The notes under the pieces are model-generated. The model was given only the letters and a program-made list of their open reading frames with translations, searched no databases and was not told the DNA's origin. This document shows, one piece after another, positions 9,865 to 19,486 of a stretch of 25,434 nucleotides of DNA. This stretch comes from Mesotaenium endlicherianum (Eukaryota; Streptophyta; Zygnematophyceae; Zygnematales; Mesotaeniaceae). Position 1 is the stretch's first letter; the number at the start of each line of letters is the position of its first letter. Location: the NCBI GenBank assembly GCA_009602735.1, contig WELA01006258.1:138385-163818 (forward strand). The letters are read 5' to 3'. The position numbers and the translations under genes are program-made.

Positions 9865-10896
9865 ATGGAGTCGCAGCCGGCAGCTGGAGGAGGCGAACAT
9901 GTCGAGCATGTTGAGCGCACGGGGCAGCAGGCAGCACCAACAATGACCAGAAAGCAACAAGAGATGCAGGCGATGCTAAGGCAAATGGCAAATGCAATTG
10001 GAGGAGAAGTCTACACCCAGTTTCAACAAAATATGCGCGCGGAGGTGGAGAGAATGGTGCGAGTTGTTATGGGGAACGCCGCTTCGACGAGTTCGGCACC
10101 TGCACCTGTTGTACCACCGATTCATGTTAACCCAGTGGTGCAACCAGTTATTCCACCCGCATCAGGAGTGCGTGCACCTAAGCCTGAAGTTTATACTGGA
10201 GAGCGTGGATCGCCGCCTGTTCATCAATGGATTTTTGGAGTGAAGAAGTTTATGGAGTATTCTGCGCTCACGCCCGACAGGCAAGTCGCCTTTGTCATAA
10301 CTTTGCTGCAGAAGAGTGCTGGAGCTTGGTATGAACGAGAAGAGCAGCTGTCTGGAGTTCCTGCTACTGTTGATCAGCTATTTGAAGGCTTGAAGAGGCA
10401 ATTTCAACCTATTGCACCCGAGGCTACCGCTCGAGATCTATTGGTGCGCCTTCGTCAGCGAGGAAGCGTTCAGGAGGATGTTTCGCGCTTCAACGAGCTG
10501 GTGCTTCAATGCCCATCCATGCACGAGTCAGAGATGATGGACAAGTTCAAGAGGGGACTCAAGCCAACTGTGGCCAAGGAAGTGGCGCTCAAGGACCCTA
10601 CCAGTCTTGGAGAAATGATGGCATTGGCAACAAGGGTCGACGCTGTGGAGTATAGTCAGAGGCAGTGGGGCAGCCACAACTTTGGAGGATATCGACACTT
10701 TGGATCTCAAGCGCCAAGCACGAGTGTTCAAGGTCCAGTACCCATGGAGTTGGGACTTGTGCAGTACCAGCGCAGGCAGCAGAATTTCAAGCCGAGAGGA
10801 CCGTGCTATAGTTGCGGCAAGCTTGGACATCTGGCTCGAGACTGTCATGTGAAGGCGAAGCAACCTCAACAGCAGGAAAAAGGAGGACGCCAGTAA
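9865..10896 (+). CDS. gag: Gag (capsid/nucleocapsid) of element A, 343 aa
   Basis: Gag forms the virus-like particle in which reverse transcription takes place. The frame is intact from ATG 9865 to TAA 10894-10896. The central part (about residues 105-275, including [15 protein letters not shown] and [10 protein letters not shown]) matches the Ty3/gypsy retrotransposon gag family. A single CCHC zinc knuckle for RNA binding is at C314-C317-H322-C327 ([14 protein letters not shown]). The N-terminal 30 residues are Gly/Gln-rich and a Pro/Val-rich linker precedes the capsid core. The start lies 24 nt after the primer site and is the first ATG with a long frame. The 3' end overlaps pol, which lies in the -1 frame, so Gag is the zero-frame product and Gag-Pol would need a frameshift. 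Confidence 0.93.
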   Translation: MESQPAAGGGEHVEHVERTGQQAAPTMTRKQQEMQAMLRQMANAIGGEVYTQFQQNMRAEVERMVRVVMGNAASTSSAPAPVVPPIHVNPVVQPVIPPASGVRAPKPEVYTGERGSPPVHQWIFGVKKFMEYSALTPDRQVAFVITLLQKSAGAWYEREEQLSGVPATVDQLFEGLKRQFQPIAPEATARDLLVRLRQRGSVQEDVSRFNELVLQCPSMHESEMMDKFKRGLKPTVAKEVALKDPTSLGEMMALATRVDAVEYSQRQWGSHNFGGYRHFGSQAPSTSVQGPVPMELGLVQYQRRQQNFKPRGPCYSCGKLGHLARDCHVKAKQPQQQEKGGRQ

Positions 10897-10921
10897 GTCG
10901 TTCTGGGGTGTCTACTGGCGT
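10876..10921 (+). promoter_or_regulatory. Candidate -1 frameshift signal between gag and pol of element A
   Basis: In the gag frame the codons GAA AAA GGA (10876-10884) give five A's where a -1 slip could place AAA on AAA again. After a 5-nt spacer a perfect 9-bp stem follows: ACGCCAGTA (10887-10895) with TACTGGCGT (10913-10921), loop 17 nt. The gag stop TAA (10894-10896) straddles the end of the 5' arm. The A-run is not a canonical X_XXY_YYZ heptamer, so the mechanism is less certain than in element B. Confidence 0.55.
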
Positions 10922-13900
10922 GAAGACGAGAACTCACAAGGAGGTTATCCCCAGGAGCCTGCCGAGAAGCAAAGGACGAGACGTTGACAAGCCTATCATC
11001 GTGGAAGGAGTGGTCGACGGCAACAATGCGAAGTGTATGGTCGACAGTGGCGCAAGTGCAAACTTTGTGCACAAGAAGCTGGTGAAAGAGTGGCGAGTCC
11101 CTGTGCAGAAGCATTATGAGCCTAAGGAGGCAATTTTGGCAAATGGGCAGAGACTCAAGTGTGGTGCACCTACGGAAGCTATTCACGTGGAAGTAGCGGG
11201 GCACCGGAGTAAGGAAGTTATGGAGCAGGCAGAGTTGGGTCACCATGAGGTGATATTGGGCCGACCATGGCTAAGGAAAGCCAACCCTCAAGTGCACTGG
11301 AGCACAGGACAAGTGAAAGTCCAAGGGCGTGATGGTCGAATGGAGACAGCGAAACAGGTGGAGGTAGATACGACCACAAGTAACTGTCTTCTGTCGAGCC
11401 TGCAAGTTAAGAAGCTATGCAGGGCGAATCAGGTGAAGGAGATGTACCTTGTTTCGGTGGCCCTGGCCAGGTCATCAGATGGAGCAAGCGTGAATCCTAA
11501 CAGCCTGGGCGAATGTACATCGCCGGAGGAGCAAGTAGTGGTGTCTGATCCCCTTGCTCAGAAGGAGCAGAGCCCAACTGCTCAAGAGAAGAAGCCTGCT
11601 GAGATGCCTGCCCAAATTAAGGCGCTGTTGGAGGAGTTCAAGTGCGTATTTCCTGAGGAACTACCTGCAGGATTACCTCCACAGAGAGCTATGGAGCACA
11701 AGATTGAGTTGGAACCAGGGAGCAAGCCACCAGTGAGACCCGCCTATCGACAATCGTTTGCGGAGTTGGATGAGTTAAAGAAGCAACTGACGGAGTTATT
11801 GGAGAAGGGATTCATCCGACCCAGCGAGTCTCCATTTGCAGCGCCAGTCTTATTTGTGAAGAAGAAGGATGGGACTATGAGGATGTGTGTCGACTACCGG
11901 GCACTCAACAAGGTCACCATCAAGAACAGGTACCCACTTCCACGAGTGGACGAGTTGATTGACAGGCTTGTCGGGGCGAAGTATTTCTCGAAGATCGATT
12001 TGAGGAGTGGCTATCACCAGGTACGGATTGCGGAAGGAGACGTTCAGAAGACTGCTTTCAGAACTCGCTATGGTTTGTTCGAGTTCACAGTCATGCCTTT
12101 TGGATTGACTAATGCACCTGCTACATTCATGGGACTCATGAATAGTATCTTCAGACCCTACTTGGACCAGTTTGTGGTGGTATTTTTGGACGACATCCTG
12201 ATCTATTCGAAGACCTTGGAAGAGCATGTGGAGCATCTGAGGAAGGTGTTGGAGGTCTTGAGAGATCAGAAGCTGTATGGGAAGATGAGCAAGTGCGACT
12301 TCTGTCTCAAGGAGGTCGAGTTTCTTGGACACATAGTGGGAGCTGAAGGAGTCAAGGTGGAGCAGAAGAAGGTGCAAGCAGTCAGAGATTGGCCGGTACC
12401 TGCTGATATTCATCAACTCAGGAGTTTCCTCGGCATGGCGAATTATTATCGACGTTTCATTGAAGGATTTGCCAAGGTGTGTGCACCGCTCACGGACATG
12501 TTGAAGAAGCAGGAGAAGTGGCTATGGGGTGACAAGGAGCAGCAAGCCTTTGAGAAGATTAAGGAGCTGTTGACACAGGCACCTGTGTTGGCAATTGCAA
12601 GTCCAGAGCTTCCTTTCACCATCATCACGGACGCATCAAATTTCGCAGTGGGAGCCATTCTTCTCCAGGACCAGGGCAAAGGATTGCAGCCTGTGGCATA
12701 TGAGAGCAGGAAGTTGAGTCCTGCTGAGCAGAACTATGCAGCACACGAGCGAGAGATGTTGGCTATTATCCAGGCTTTGAGGATTTGGCGATGTTATGTG
12801 GACGGCCGGAAGGTGTTCATCAAGACCGACCACAAGAGCTTGGAGAAGTTTATGACGCAGCCAACGTTGACACCAAGACAGGCAAGGTGGATGGAGTTTC
12901 TGCAACAGTTCGACCACAAGATTGAGTACTTACCTGGGAAGATCAACCCTGCAGACGCTTTATCCAGGAGGTGTGACCTTGCAGCTGTCTCAGTCATCAA
13001 GGAGAATATGGACTTCAAGGAGAAGCTTCAAAGAGGTTATGAGGAGGACCCACAGTTTGCTGATGGTGGAGCAGCGAAGTTCAACGCGAGTATGCAGAAG
13101 AAGGACGGCATATGGTATTATGGTGGTTCCAACAGAGTGGTGGTACCTGACATCAAGGAGCTACGAGACTTACTACTTGCGGAGCATCATGATTGCTTAT
13201 ATGCTGGACACTTTGGAAGCGAGAAGACGGCAAGCGTGCTGAAGCGGGAATACTAATGGAGAAATATGGACAAGGACATCGAGGAGTGGATCAGGAGTTG
13301 CGATGCGTGCCAGAGAAACAAGACACCAAATCAAAAGAAGGGAGGTACATTGCAGCCCCTACCTATTCCAGAGTATCCTTGGGAGCAGATTGCTATGGAC
13401 TTCATCACATCGTTACCAGTCAGTGGTCAAGGGCACGATGCAGTATGGGTAGTGTCTGATAGACTCAGCAAGATGGCTCACTTCATCCCCATGAAGGAGA
13501 CTTCTACGGCAGCAGATGAGGCACGGCTATTCTTTGATCATATTTTCAAGCTACATGGGTTGCCGAAGGTGATTGTTTCAGATCGGGACCAAGGTTCACT
13601 AGCAACTTGTGGCGGTCATTGTTTACTTTGATGGGGACCAAGTTGAGTATGAGCACTTCCTATCGCCCTCAAACAGATGGGCAGAGTGAGAGGCTCAACA
13701 GAACTCTGCAAGAGGTGCTCAGGAGTTTCACTATGGAGGACCCTTCAGAGTGGGACAAGAAGCTGCCAGGATTGGAATTTGCCTACAACAACAGCATGCA
13801 GGGATCCACCAAACAGTCACCATTCGCTATGGTTTATGGGCGAGAAGTATATCATCCAGGGAACATCTTGTTGGAGAAGGCCAAGGAGACTCAGGTTCCT

Positions 13901-14467
13901 ACTACACAAACTTTTATGGAGCAGATGGCCAACACTTGGCATATGGCGAAGACGTGTATTCGGAAGGCACAGGAAGAGCAGGTCAAGCATGCTAACAAGC
14001 ACAGGAGGGAAGTGACATTCCATGTGGGCGACAAAGTACTCTTGTCCACAGAGAACCTACCTTTCACAGGCAAGAGGAAACTGCGGGCACGATTTACAGG
14101 TCCCTTTGTAGTGCTCAAGCAGGTGAATCCAGTGGCCTACAAGTTGGAACTTCCTTCAGGCTGGCGTGTCCATGATGTGTTCCATGTCAGTTGTTTGCGG
14201 CCATACGTTGACCCGAATGAAGGACATCCAGGACGACTACCTATACCGCCACCACCGGTCGAGATCGATGATGTATTGGAATATGAAGTGGAGGCGATTG
14301 TCGCCGATCGACGAGTCAAGCGAGGTCAACAATTTGTCCAAGAGTATCTGGTCAAATGGAAAGGCTACCCTGCGAACGACAACACTTGGGAGCCAGAGGC
14401 CAACTTGACTCATTGTGAGAGTAAGTTGAGGCGTTATCTGCAGAATGCGTCGAGGACGTCGCATCTT

Positions 14468-14481
14468 GAGGAGGGGGATGA
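14468..14481 (+). other. Polypurine tract of element A
   Basis: GAGGAGGGGGATGA directly precedes the 3' LTR start (TGTAAGG, 14482). It is also coding: the last codons of pol run through it into the LTR. Confidence 0.85.
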
Positions 14482-15259
14482 TGTAAGGTCATAGGTTTAT
14501 AAAGTGCATTTTTGAGTTTCATGAAAGTATGTTTTGATTGTTTAGTAGTGTAGAGTGCATTTTTGTGGTCATTTTGATATAATGTTCATCGAATTTGGTC
14601 AAGTATTGAGAGAGTTATGGATTTCCGAAGTTTAATTTGTTTTGAGGTCGGTTGACGACTGTCCTTAATTCGCGGTGAGCGCGACTGTCGGATTGACCGA
14701 CAGCGTCGAGCGATCTGGCCCGTTAGTGTGAACTCGAACCTTCACGTAAGTTCGGCTGACGTGGAGTGCCGACTAGGTCGATTTACCTAGAAGTTTCGGT
14801 TTAGCCTAGCGCGTCTAAGATAGAATATTCTAGTAATGTCGATGCATGTATGTGGACGTCAATTCGGCCCGACACGTCAGATTAGACTGATCTGGCTTAC
14901 TCACGAATATTCTGGAAGGGACGATTTGACGAACACTTAGGAAAATCCGTAGCTTCCTCCTAGGGAGGAGAACTTAGGCAGAAAATTATAAATAGGCATA
15001 ACTTCTTTGTTTCTTATCAGTTTTCACTTCTGTAAATTTCTACGGGTTTGTAATGACAAGGCCTTTCATCCTACATCANNNNNNNNNNNNNNNNNNNNNN
15101 NNNNNNNNNNNNNNNNNNNNNNNNNNCTTGCTACTCAAAATGTTGAGTATTTTTCCTAAGCTTTGTTAGTGATATGCCGCTGCACTCTCTAGTATGATGG
15201 CAACTAGTTCCTTTCCTCGTGAGTCACTACGCTTCCACTAGGGCACTTTGCCCCTTTCA
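14482..15259 (+). repeat. 3' LTR of element A, with an assembly gap
   Basis: It is the same sequence as 9074-9827, starting TGTAAGG and ending CCCCTTTCA. It follows the polypurine tract, which marks the 3' copy. A run of 48 N's (15079-15126) interrupts it; the 5' LTR has only 14 bases there. Confidence 0.93.
15079..15126. other. Assembly gap (48 N)
   Basis: Flanking bases (ctacatca before, cttgctactc after) match the 5' LTR, where the intervening stretch is 14 bases. The N length is therefore not the real gap length. Confidence 0.95.
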
Positions 15260-15264
15260 TTATT
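15260..15264. repeat. Target-site duplication TTATT, right copy, of element A
   Basis: It is identical to 9069-9073 and abuts the LTR end CA. Confidence 0.92.
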
Positions 15265-15820
15265 GGCTAGCCTACTCCTTGATGATAAAGAAAATTGTAC
15301 AAGTTGGCCCAGAATCTGCCACGAATTCAAAAATTCATAGCGTCAACTAAACTGCTCCAAATGAGAAAATTTGAGTGCCAGACAGACCGCGTCGAAGAAC
15401 TCTACCGGGTCACCAAATTTGAGAGCATTCTAATTTCTGGAGTGTCGTTGAGAGCTGAGAGAGTAGGCACTCCTCCAAATCTGTGCAGAAACTTCTAAGA
15501 ATCATAAGTCCTTCTATACTTCTCCAAATTCTGCAAACTAAGTCTCAAACTGGGCGCTGAGAGCATTCCAAATTCAGGGGAGGGCACAATGTCAGAAGGC
15601 ATATTCTGCCCTAACAATGCCAGCAGCTTGACCCCCTTCTACTTAGAGCATCATATCTTTCTCACCAATGCTCTAAATTGAGCAAACTTGGACTCTAAAT
15701 GACCGACTACTTATGGACTACAGCCAGGTAGATTTTCAGAATTTATTATGCAGAGACCTATCACCAGCAGCAGTTTTAGTTTTCTATCCAGAAACTGCAA
15801 GAAGAGAAGAGTGTCTAATG
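15265..15820 (-). other. 3' untranslated part of element B (between pol stop and nested element A)
   Basis: On the minus strand this follows the pol stop at 15821-15823, and it continues on the other side of the nested element at 9068-8903 before the polypurine tract. The total without A is about 0.7 kb. It holds no convincing open frame. Loosely repeated words (gagagcattc, ccaaatt) occur around 15420-15570, without a clear period. Confidence 0.7.
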
Positions 15821-18800
15821 TCAATTTTTCCTCTTTCTTGTTCTTGCAGATTGCCTCCAAGAAGGCTTCTGCTGCTTCTTGATGGTGGCAGGCTGCCTCC
15901 CTGAAGTCTTTGGGCTTCTAGTAGAGGATTTTGGGGCTGGTCCAAGATGGGGGTTGGCGGCATGGAAGCGCTTCAACTTTCTCTGAACTTTGTCAAGGTA
16001 GTGCGCCGCCACCCAACTACTCTCCGAATCTGAATATCCTTTCCACTTGATCAAGTATTGCTGCTGTCTCCTGAAATTTCTCATAGCCACTATGTCTTCC
16101 ACTTTGTACTCCAAATGATCATCCACTATTGTTGGGGCTGGTGGGGTTGTCACACGTCCTGGGAACTTGTTGTCGGGTTGCACATATGGCTTGAAGAGGG
16201 AAGCGTGGAATACGGGGTCGATGTGCATAGTCTGGGGAAGTTCTAGCTTGAAAGCAACGGGGTTGACTTGCTGGATAATCTTGAAGGGTCCCAAATACTT
16301 GGGAGAGAACTTGCTGCCGGCAGGCCTGTTGTTCAGGGAAATGTTCTTGGATGATAGTAACACGTTGTCACCCACTCTGTACGTAATTTCTCTTCTGGAC
16401 CTGTTTGCCACTCTTGCTTGAGCATCTTGCGCCTATTGTAGAGCTTTCTTCGCTGCTGTAAGGGCCGTTTCTAATGTCTCCATAAAATCTGTTGCTGCAG
16501 GTACTTCATCATGGCCCGCCGTGAATCTCAGCGGCGTGGTTGGATGGAAGCCATAGTTGAGGAAGAATGGGGACTCTTGGGTAGAGGCCTGGGTCGTGTT
16601 GTTGTAGGCAAACTCGAGGGGGGTCAAGTACATGTCCCAGTCTTGCTCCAGGGTAGACACGTAGGCCTTTAGAGAGGTCTTTAGGGTACGATTCATACGC
16701 TCGGTTTGCCCATCTGATTGTGGGTGGTAGGCAGTAGACATATCCAGCGATGTACCCAAGTTCTTGAAGAGATTTTTCCAGAAATGGCTTGTGAATCTTG
16801 GATCTCTATCTGACACAATTCTTGATGGTAGTCCATGGAGTCGGAAGATGTTGTCAAAGATGAGTCTTGCAAGTTGTGGTGCTGTAGCCTTAGTCGTCGT
16901 GGGAATAAAATGAGCCATCTTAGTAAGTCTGTCCACCACCGTGAGTATTGCATTATGGCCTCGAGGTGTCACGGTCAGGTCCACGATAAGGTCCATTGAG
17001 ATGTCCGTCCATTGCCTTTCGGGAATTGGTAGTGGTTGGAGGAGTCCTCCCGCCTTTTGCGATGATGGCTTGACTCTTTGGCATGTGTCACAGCTCCTGT
17101 AGTACTCCTTGACTTGCTTAGACATGCCTGGCCAACAATAAGTCCCGGCTAGAACGCCCGTGGTCTTTAGGATTCCAAAGTGTCCTCCAAGAGGGTTGTC
17201 GTGTGCTTCTCGTAGAAGCAAGAGCCGGAGGTCTATGTCATTAGGAACACATCTCTGGCCCGTATCTTGCCTCACCCAATAATTGCCTTCTTGCTTCTTG
17301 CATGGGTCCAAGGCTGCTTCTCCGTTCTTGTAGTAAGGGTCTCTTTCATAGGCGGCTGAAAATCGAGCTTCCAGATCTGTCTTCAGGGATACCATCACTG
17401 CATTTAATTGCAGTCTTGAGAGGGGGTCAGCCGGGTTTGTCTTGCCGGGCTGGTACTGAATCGTGATGTTGTATTGTTGCAAGTATCCGCTCCATCTTGC
17501 TTGTCTCCTTGAGAGATACGGCTGCGTTTGGAGGTGCTTTAACGCCTCGTGGTCCGTGGTGACCAGTACTTTGCGTCCTTCAACGTAGCAGCGCCAAACC
17601 TTCAAGGCATGTACAATCGCCAATGCCTCTCGCTCCGTGGTTGTATAATTTTGCTCGGCTGGATTTAGCTTCCTTGACTCGTAGGCGATGGGCTGCAGTC
17701 CCTTGCCTTGGTCTTGAAGCAGGATTGCTCCTATTGCATAGGAAGATGCATCGGTGATGACGTGGAAGGGCCAATCTGGGTTTGGACTTGGGAGTGTGAG
17801 CACCGGGGATGTGGTCAATCTTCGCTTTAACTCTTGAAATGCCTCTTCCTCTTTCTCGGTCCATGTATATAGCCTGTCCTTCTTGAGTAGATCTGTCAGG
17901 GGGGCTGCTATGTGCGAGAAGCCTTGGATGAATTTTCTGTACCAATTGGCAAATCCCAAGAATGACTGGAGTTCTTTCTTGGTCGTGGGGGTTGGCCATT
18001 CCTCCACCACCGTGGTCTTCTTGGGGTCCATCTTGATGCCATCAGCAGTCACGTGGAGACCTAGGAACTCCACTTCTTGTTTGGCAAACTCGCACTTTGA
18101 CTCCTTCGCAAATAGCTTGTTTTGCTTCAATACTTCAAGGACTTCTTTCAAGTGTCTCGCATGCTCTTCAAGGGTCTTGCTGTAGATAAGGATGTCATCG
18201 ATGAATACCACCACAAATCTGTCCAACATGGGCTGAAATATGGTGTTCATCATAGTCATGAAAGTTGCTGGCGCGTTGGTGAGTCCAAATGGCAGGACCA
18301 TGAACTCAAAATGTCCATATCTTGTCCTGAATGCCGTCTTCTCTATGTCCGGTTCTGCGATGCGAATCTGGTGGTAGCCGCTCCGTAAGTCAATCTTCGT
18401 GAAGTACTTGGCTCCAACCAGCCGGTCCATGAGCTCATCCATGCGCGGCAGCGGGTATCGATTCTTGATGGTGATCTTGTTGAGGGCGCGATAGTCCACA
18501 CACATCCTCAAGGTACCATCTTTCTTCTTGACAAATAGCACCGGGGCTCCAAATGGCGACTTGCTAGGTCGAATGAAGCCATGCTCCAGTAGCTCCTTGA
18601 TTTGCTTCTTGACTTCGTCTAGCTCCGTGTATGACATTTTGAACGTAGGCCGAGAGATGGGCTTGCTTCCGGGCTCCAACTCTATCTTGTGGTCTACGAA
18701 TCTTTTGGGGGGTAGGCCCTTGGGCAATTCCGGGGAGAACACTTCTTTGTAGTCCTCTAAGACTTCTTGTATCTCCTTGGGAACGGGGCTGCCTTCTTGA

Positions 18801-19486
18801 CTCTCGATGTCTTTCTTGATGTCTTTTGGCGTGATCAAGGCCAAAAGAAGCTCGTGTCCCTTCCTCACAAGTCTCTTGAGTTGGAGGGCGGACAATAGTA
18901 TCTCGTGTGCCGGCTTCTGGATGTCTTGGGTCTGGATATTCTGGATTGCGCGCAAAATACAGATTCTTGAAGTGATGTCATTCTTGATCTTGATAGTACC
19001 GGTCCTCCAATCAACTTGGGGGTTGTGCTTGGTCAACCAAGGCGTCCCTAGGATGACGTCGTACTTGCCCAATTGCATGGGGGAGAACACTACTCTATCC
19101 TTGAAGGACTTGATAGAGAGTGCCAAGGGGTACGTCTTCTTGGAAGGGGTAGTATAGGAGAATCCATCGGGCATCATAATCTCCTCGTCGTGGTCAAGAG
19201 TTCGCATAGTAATACCGTGCTTGGTGGCAAAATCTGCAGCAATGAAGTTGCCTTGAGCTCCGCTATCCACCAAGATGTGGACCTTCTCTCCTCCAAGGTA
19301 ACCTCTCAAACTCATTGGGGCTGGAACGTCGTCTTCAACGGGGGTCTCCACCTCACTTGGCGTGTTGCCTTCTCGTGAAGTGGGTCTTGGGGTGGTAGGC
19401 TCCTGGCCTACCGGCGCTGTCCGTTTTTTGACAACTTTTTGGGGCATGAAAGTGCACGATGGCCCTTTTCCTTGCAATAGAAGCAT
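15821..19486 (-). pseudogene. pol: Pol of element B (PR-RT-RH-IN-chromodomain), one in-frame amber stop
   Basis: Numbered from the ATG at 19486 (the real product would be Gag-Pol by -1 frameshift near 19425): protease [11 protein letters not shown] (D74); reverse transcriptase with [16 protein letters not shown] and FIDD (D430, D431); RNase H ITDAS (D579) and [10 protein letters not shown]; integrase zinc finger (HDN...GGHFG...CDTCQ) and core with MDLIVDL, SDRDPRF and QTERMNRT (D, D, E). An in-frame TAG at 16435-16433 cuts the protein after the integrase core. The same frame continues for 203 codons to TGA 15823-15821 and encodes the GPF module (YLGPFKIIQQVNPVAFKLEL) and a chromodomain (EYKVEDIV...YLIKWKGY). 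A basic tail ends RKRKN. After the chromodomain's WKGY the usual TWEPE is replaced by SWVAA. Apart from the single stop the frame is intact over 1,221 codons. Confidence 0.93.
19406..19429 (-). promoter_or_regulatory. -1 programmed ribosomal frameshift signal between gag and pol of element B
   Basis: On the minus strand the heptamer A AAA AAC (19429-19423) sits in the gag zero frame (codons K421, N422), exactly the canonical X XXY YYZ arrangement. A slip of -1 leads directly into pol (KKRTAPVG). After a 10-nt spacer comes a perfect hairpin: GGTAGGC (19412-19406), loop CAGGA, GCCTACC (19400-19394). The gag stop TAG (19410-19408) lies inside its 5' arm. Confidence 0.8.

Larger units (their letters stand above)
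10812..14494 (+). pseudogene. pol: Pol of element A (PR-RT-RH-IN-chromodomain), broken by a stop and a 1-nt deletion
   Basis: Pol makes and integrates the cDNA. Numbered from the ATG at 10812 (the true protein would be Gag-Pol fused by a -1 shift): aspartic protease DSG near residue 78 ([11 protein letters not shown]); reverse transcriptase with [16 protein letters not shown] and catalytic FLDD (D460, D461); RNase H with ITDAS (D607); then the integrase zinc finger HHDC...AGHF...CDACQ. Two lesions are seen. TAA at 13254-13256 falls in frame between the His and Cys pairs of the zinc finger. One base is missing at about 13588-13591, just after the second integrase Asp (SDRD), so the rest (13607-14494) lies in another frame. 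That part carries the catalytic Glu (SERLNRT), a GPF module (FTGPFVVLKQVNP) and a chromodomain (EYEVEAIV...YLVKWKGY...NTWEPEANL) with its aromatic cage. The stop TAG is inside the 3' LTR. Confidence 0.92.
9074..15259 (+). mobile_element. Full-length Ty3/gypsy chromovirus, family A, nested in element B
   Basis: Order on the plus strand: 5' LTR (9074-9827), primer site (9830-9841), gag (9865-10896), pol in the -1 frame (10812-14494, broken), polypurine tract (14468-14481) and 3' LTR (14482-15259, with an N gap). Integrase following RNase H, and a chromodomain at the pol C-terminus, make it a chromovirus. LTRs differ at about 9 positions in about 730 compared bases, so insertion is recent and later than that of B. 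It is oriented opposite to B, so read-through from its promoter would produce antisense RNA to B pol. Two lesions in the integrase region make this copy non-autonomous. Confidence 0.95.

Noticed and set aside
11850..12416. A 188-codon minus-strand frame in element A
   Set aside because: It is antisense to the reverse transcriptase, whose motifs are unmistakable on the plus strand.
13254..16435. Stop-codon reassignment or programmed readthrough in the two pol genes
   Set aside because: The two elements have different stops (TAA and TAG) at different places, and the cyclophilin and both retroelement gags end on ordinary stops (TAG, TAA), so simple mutation is the easier explanation.
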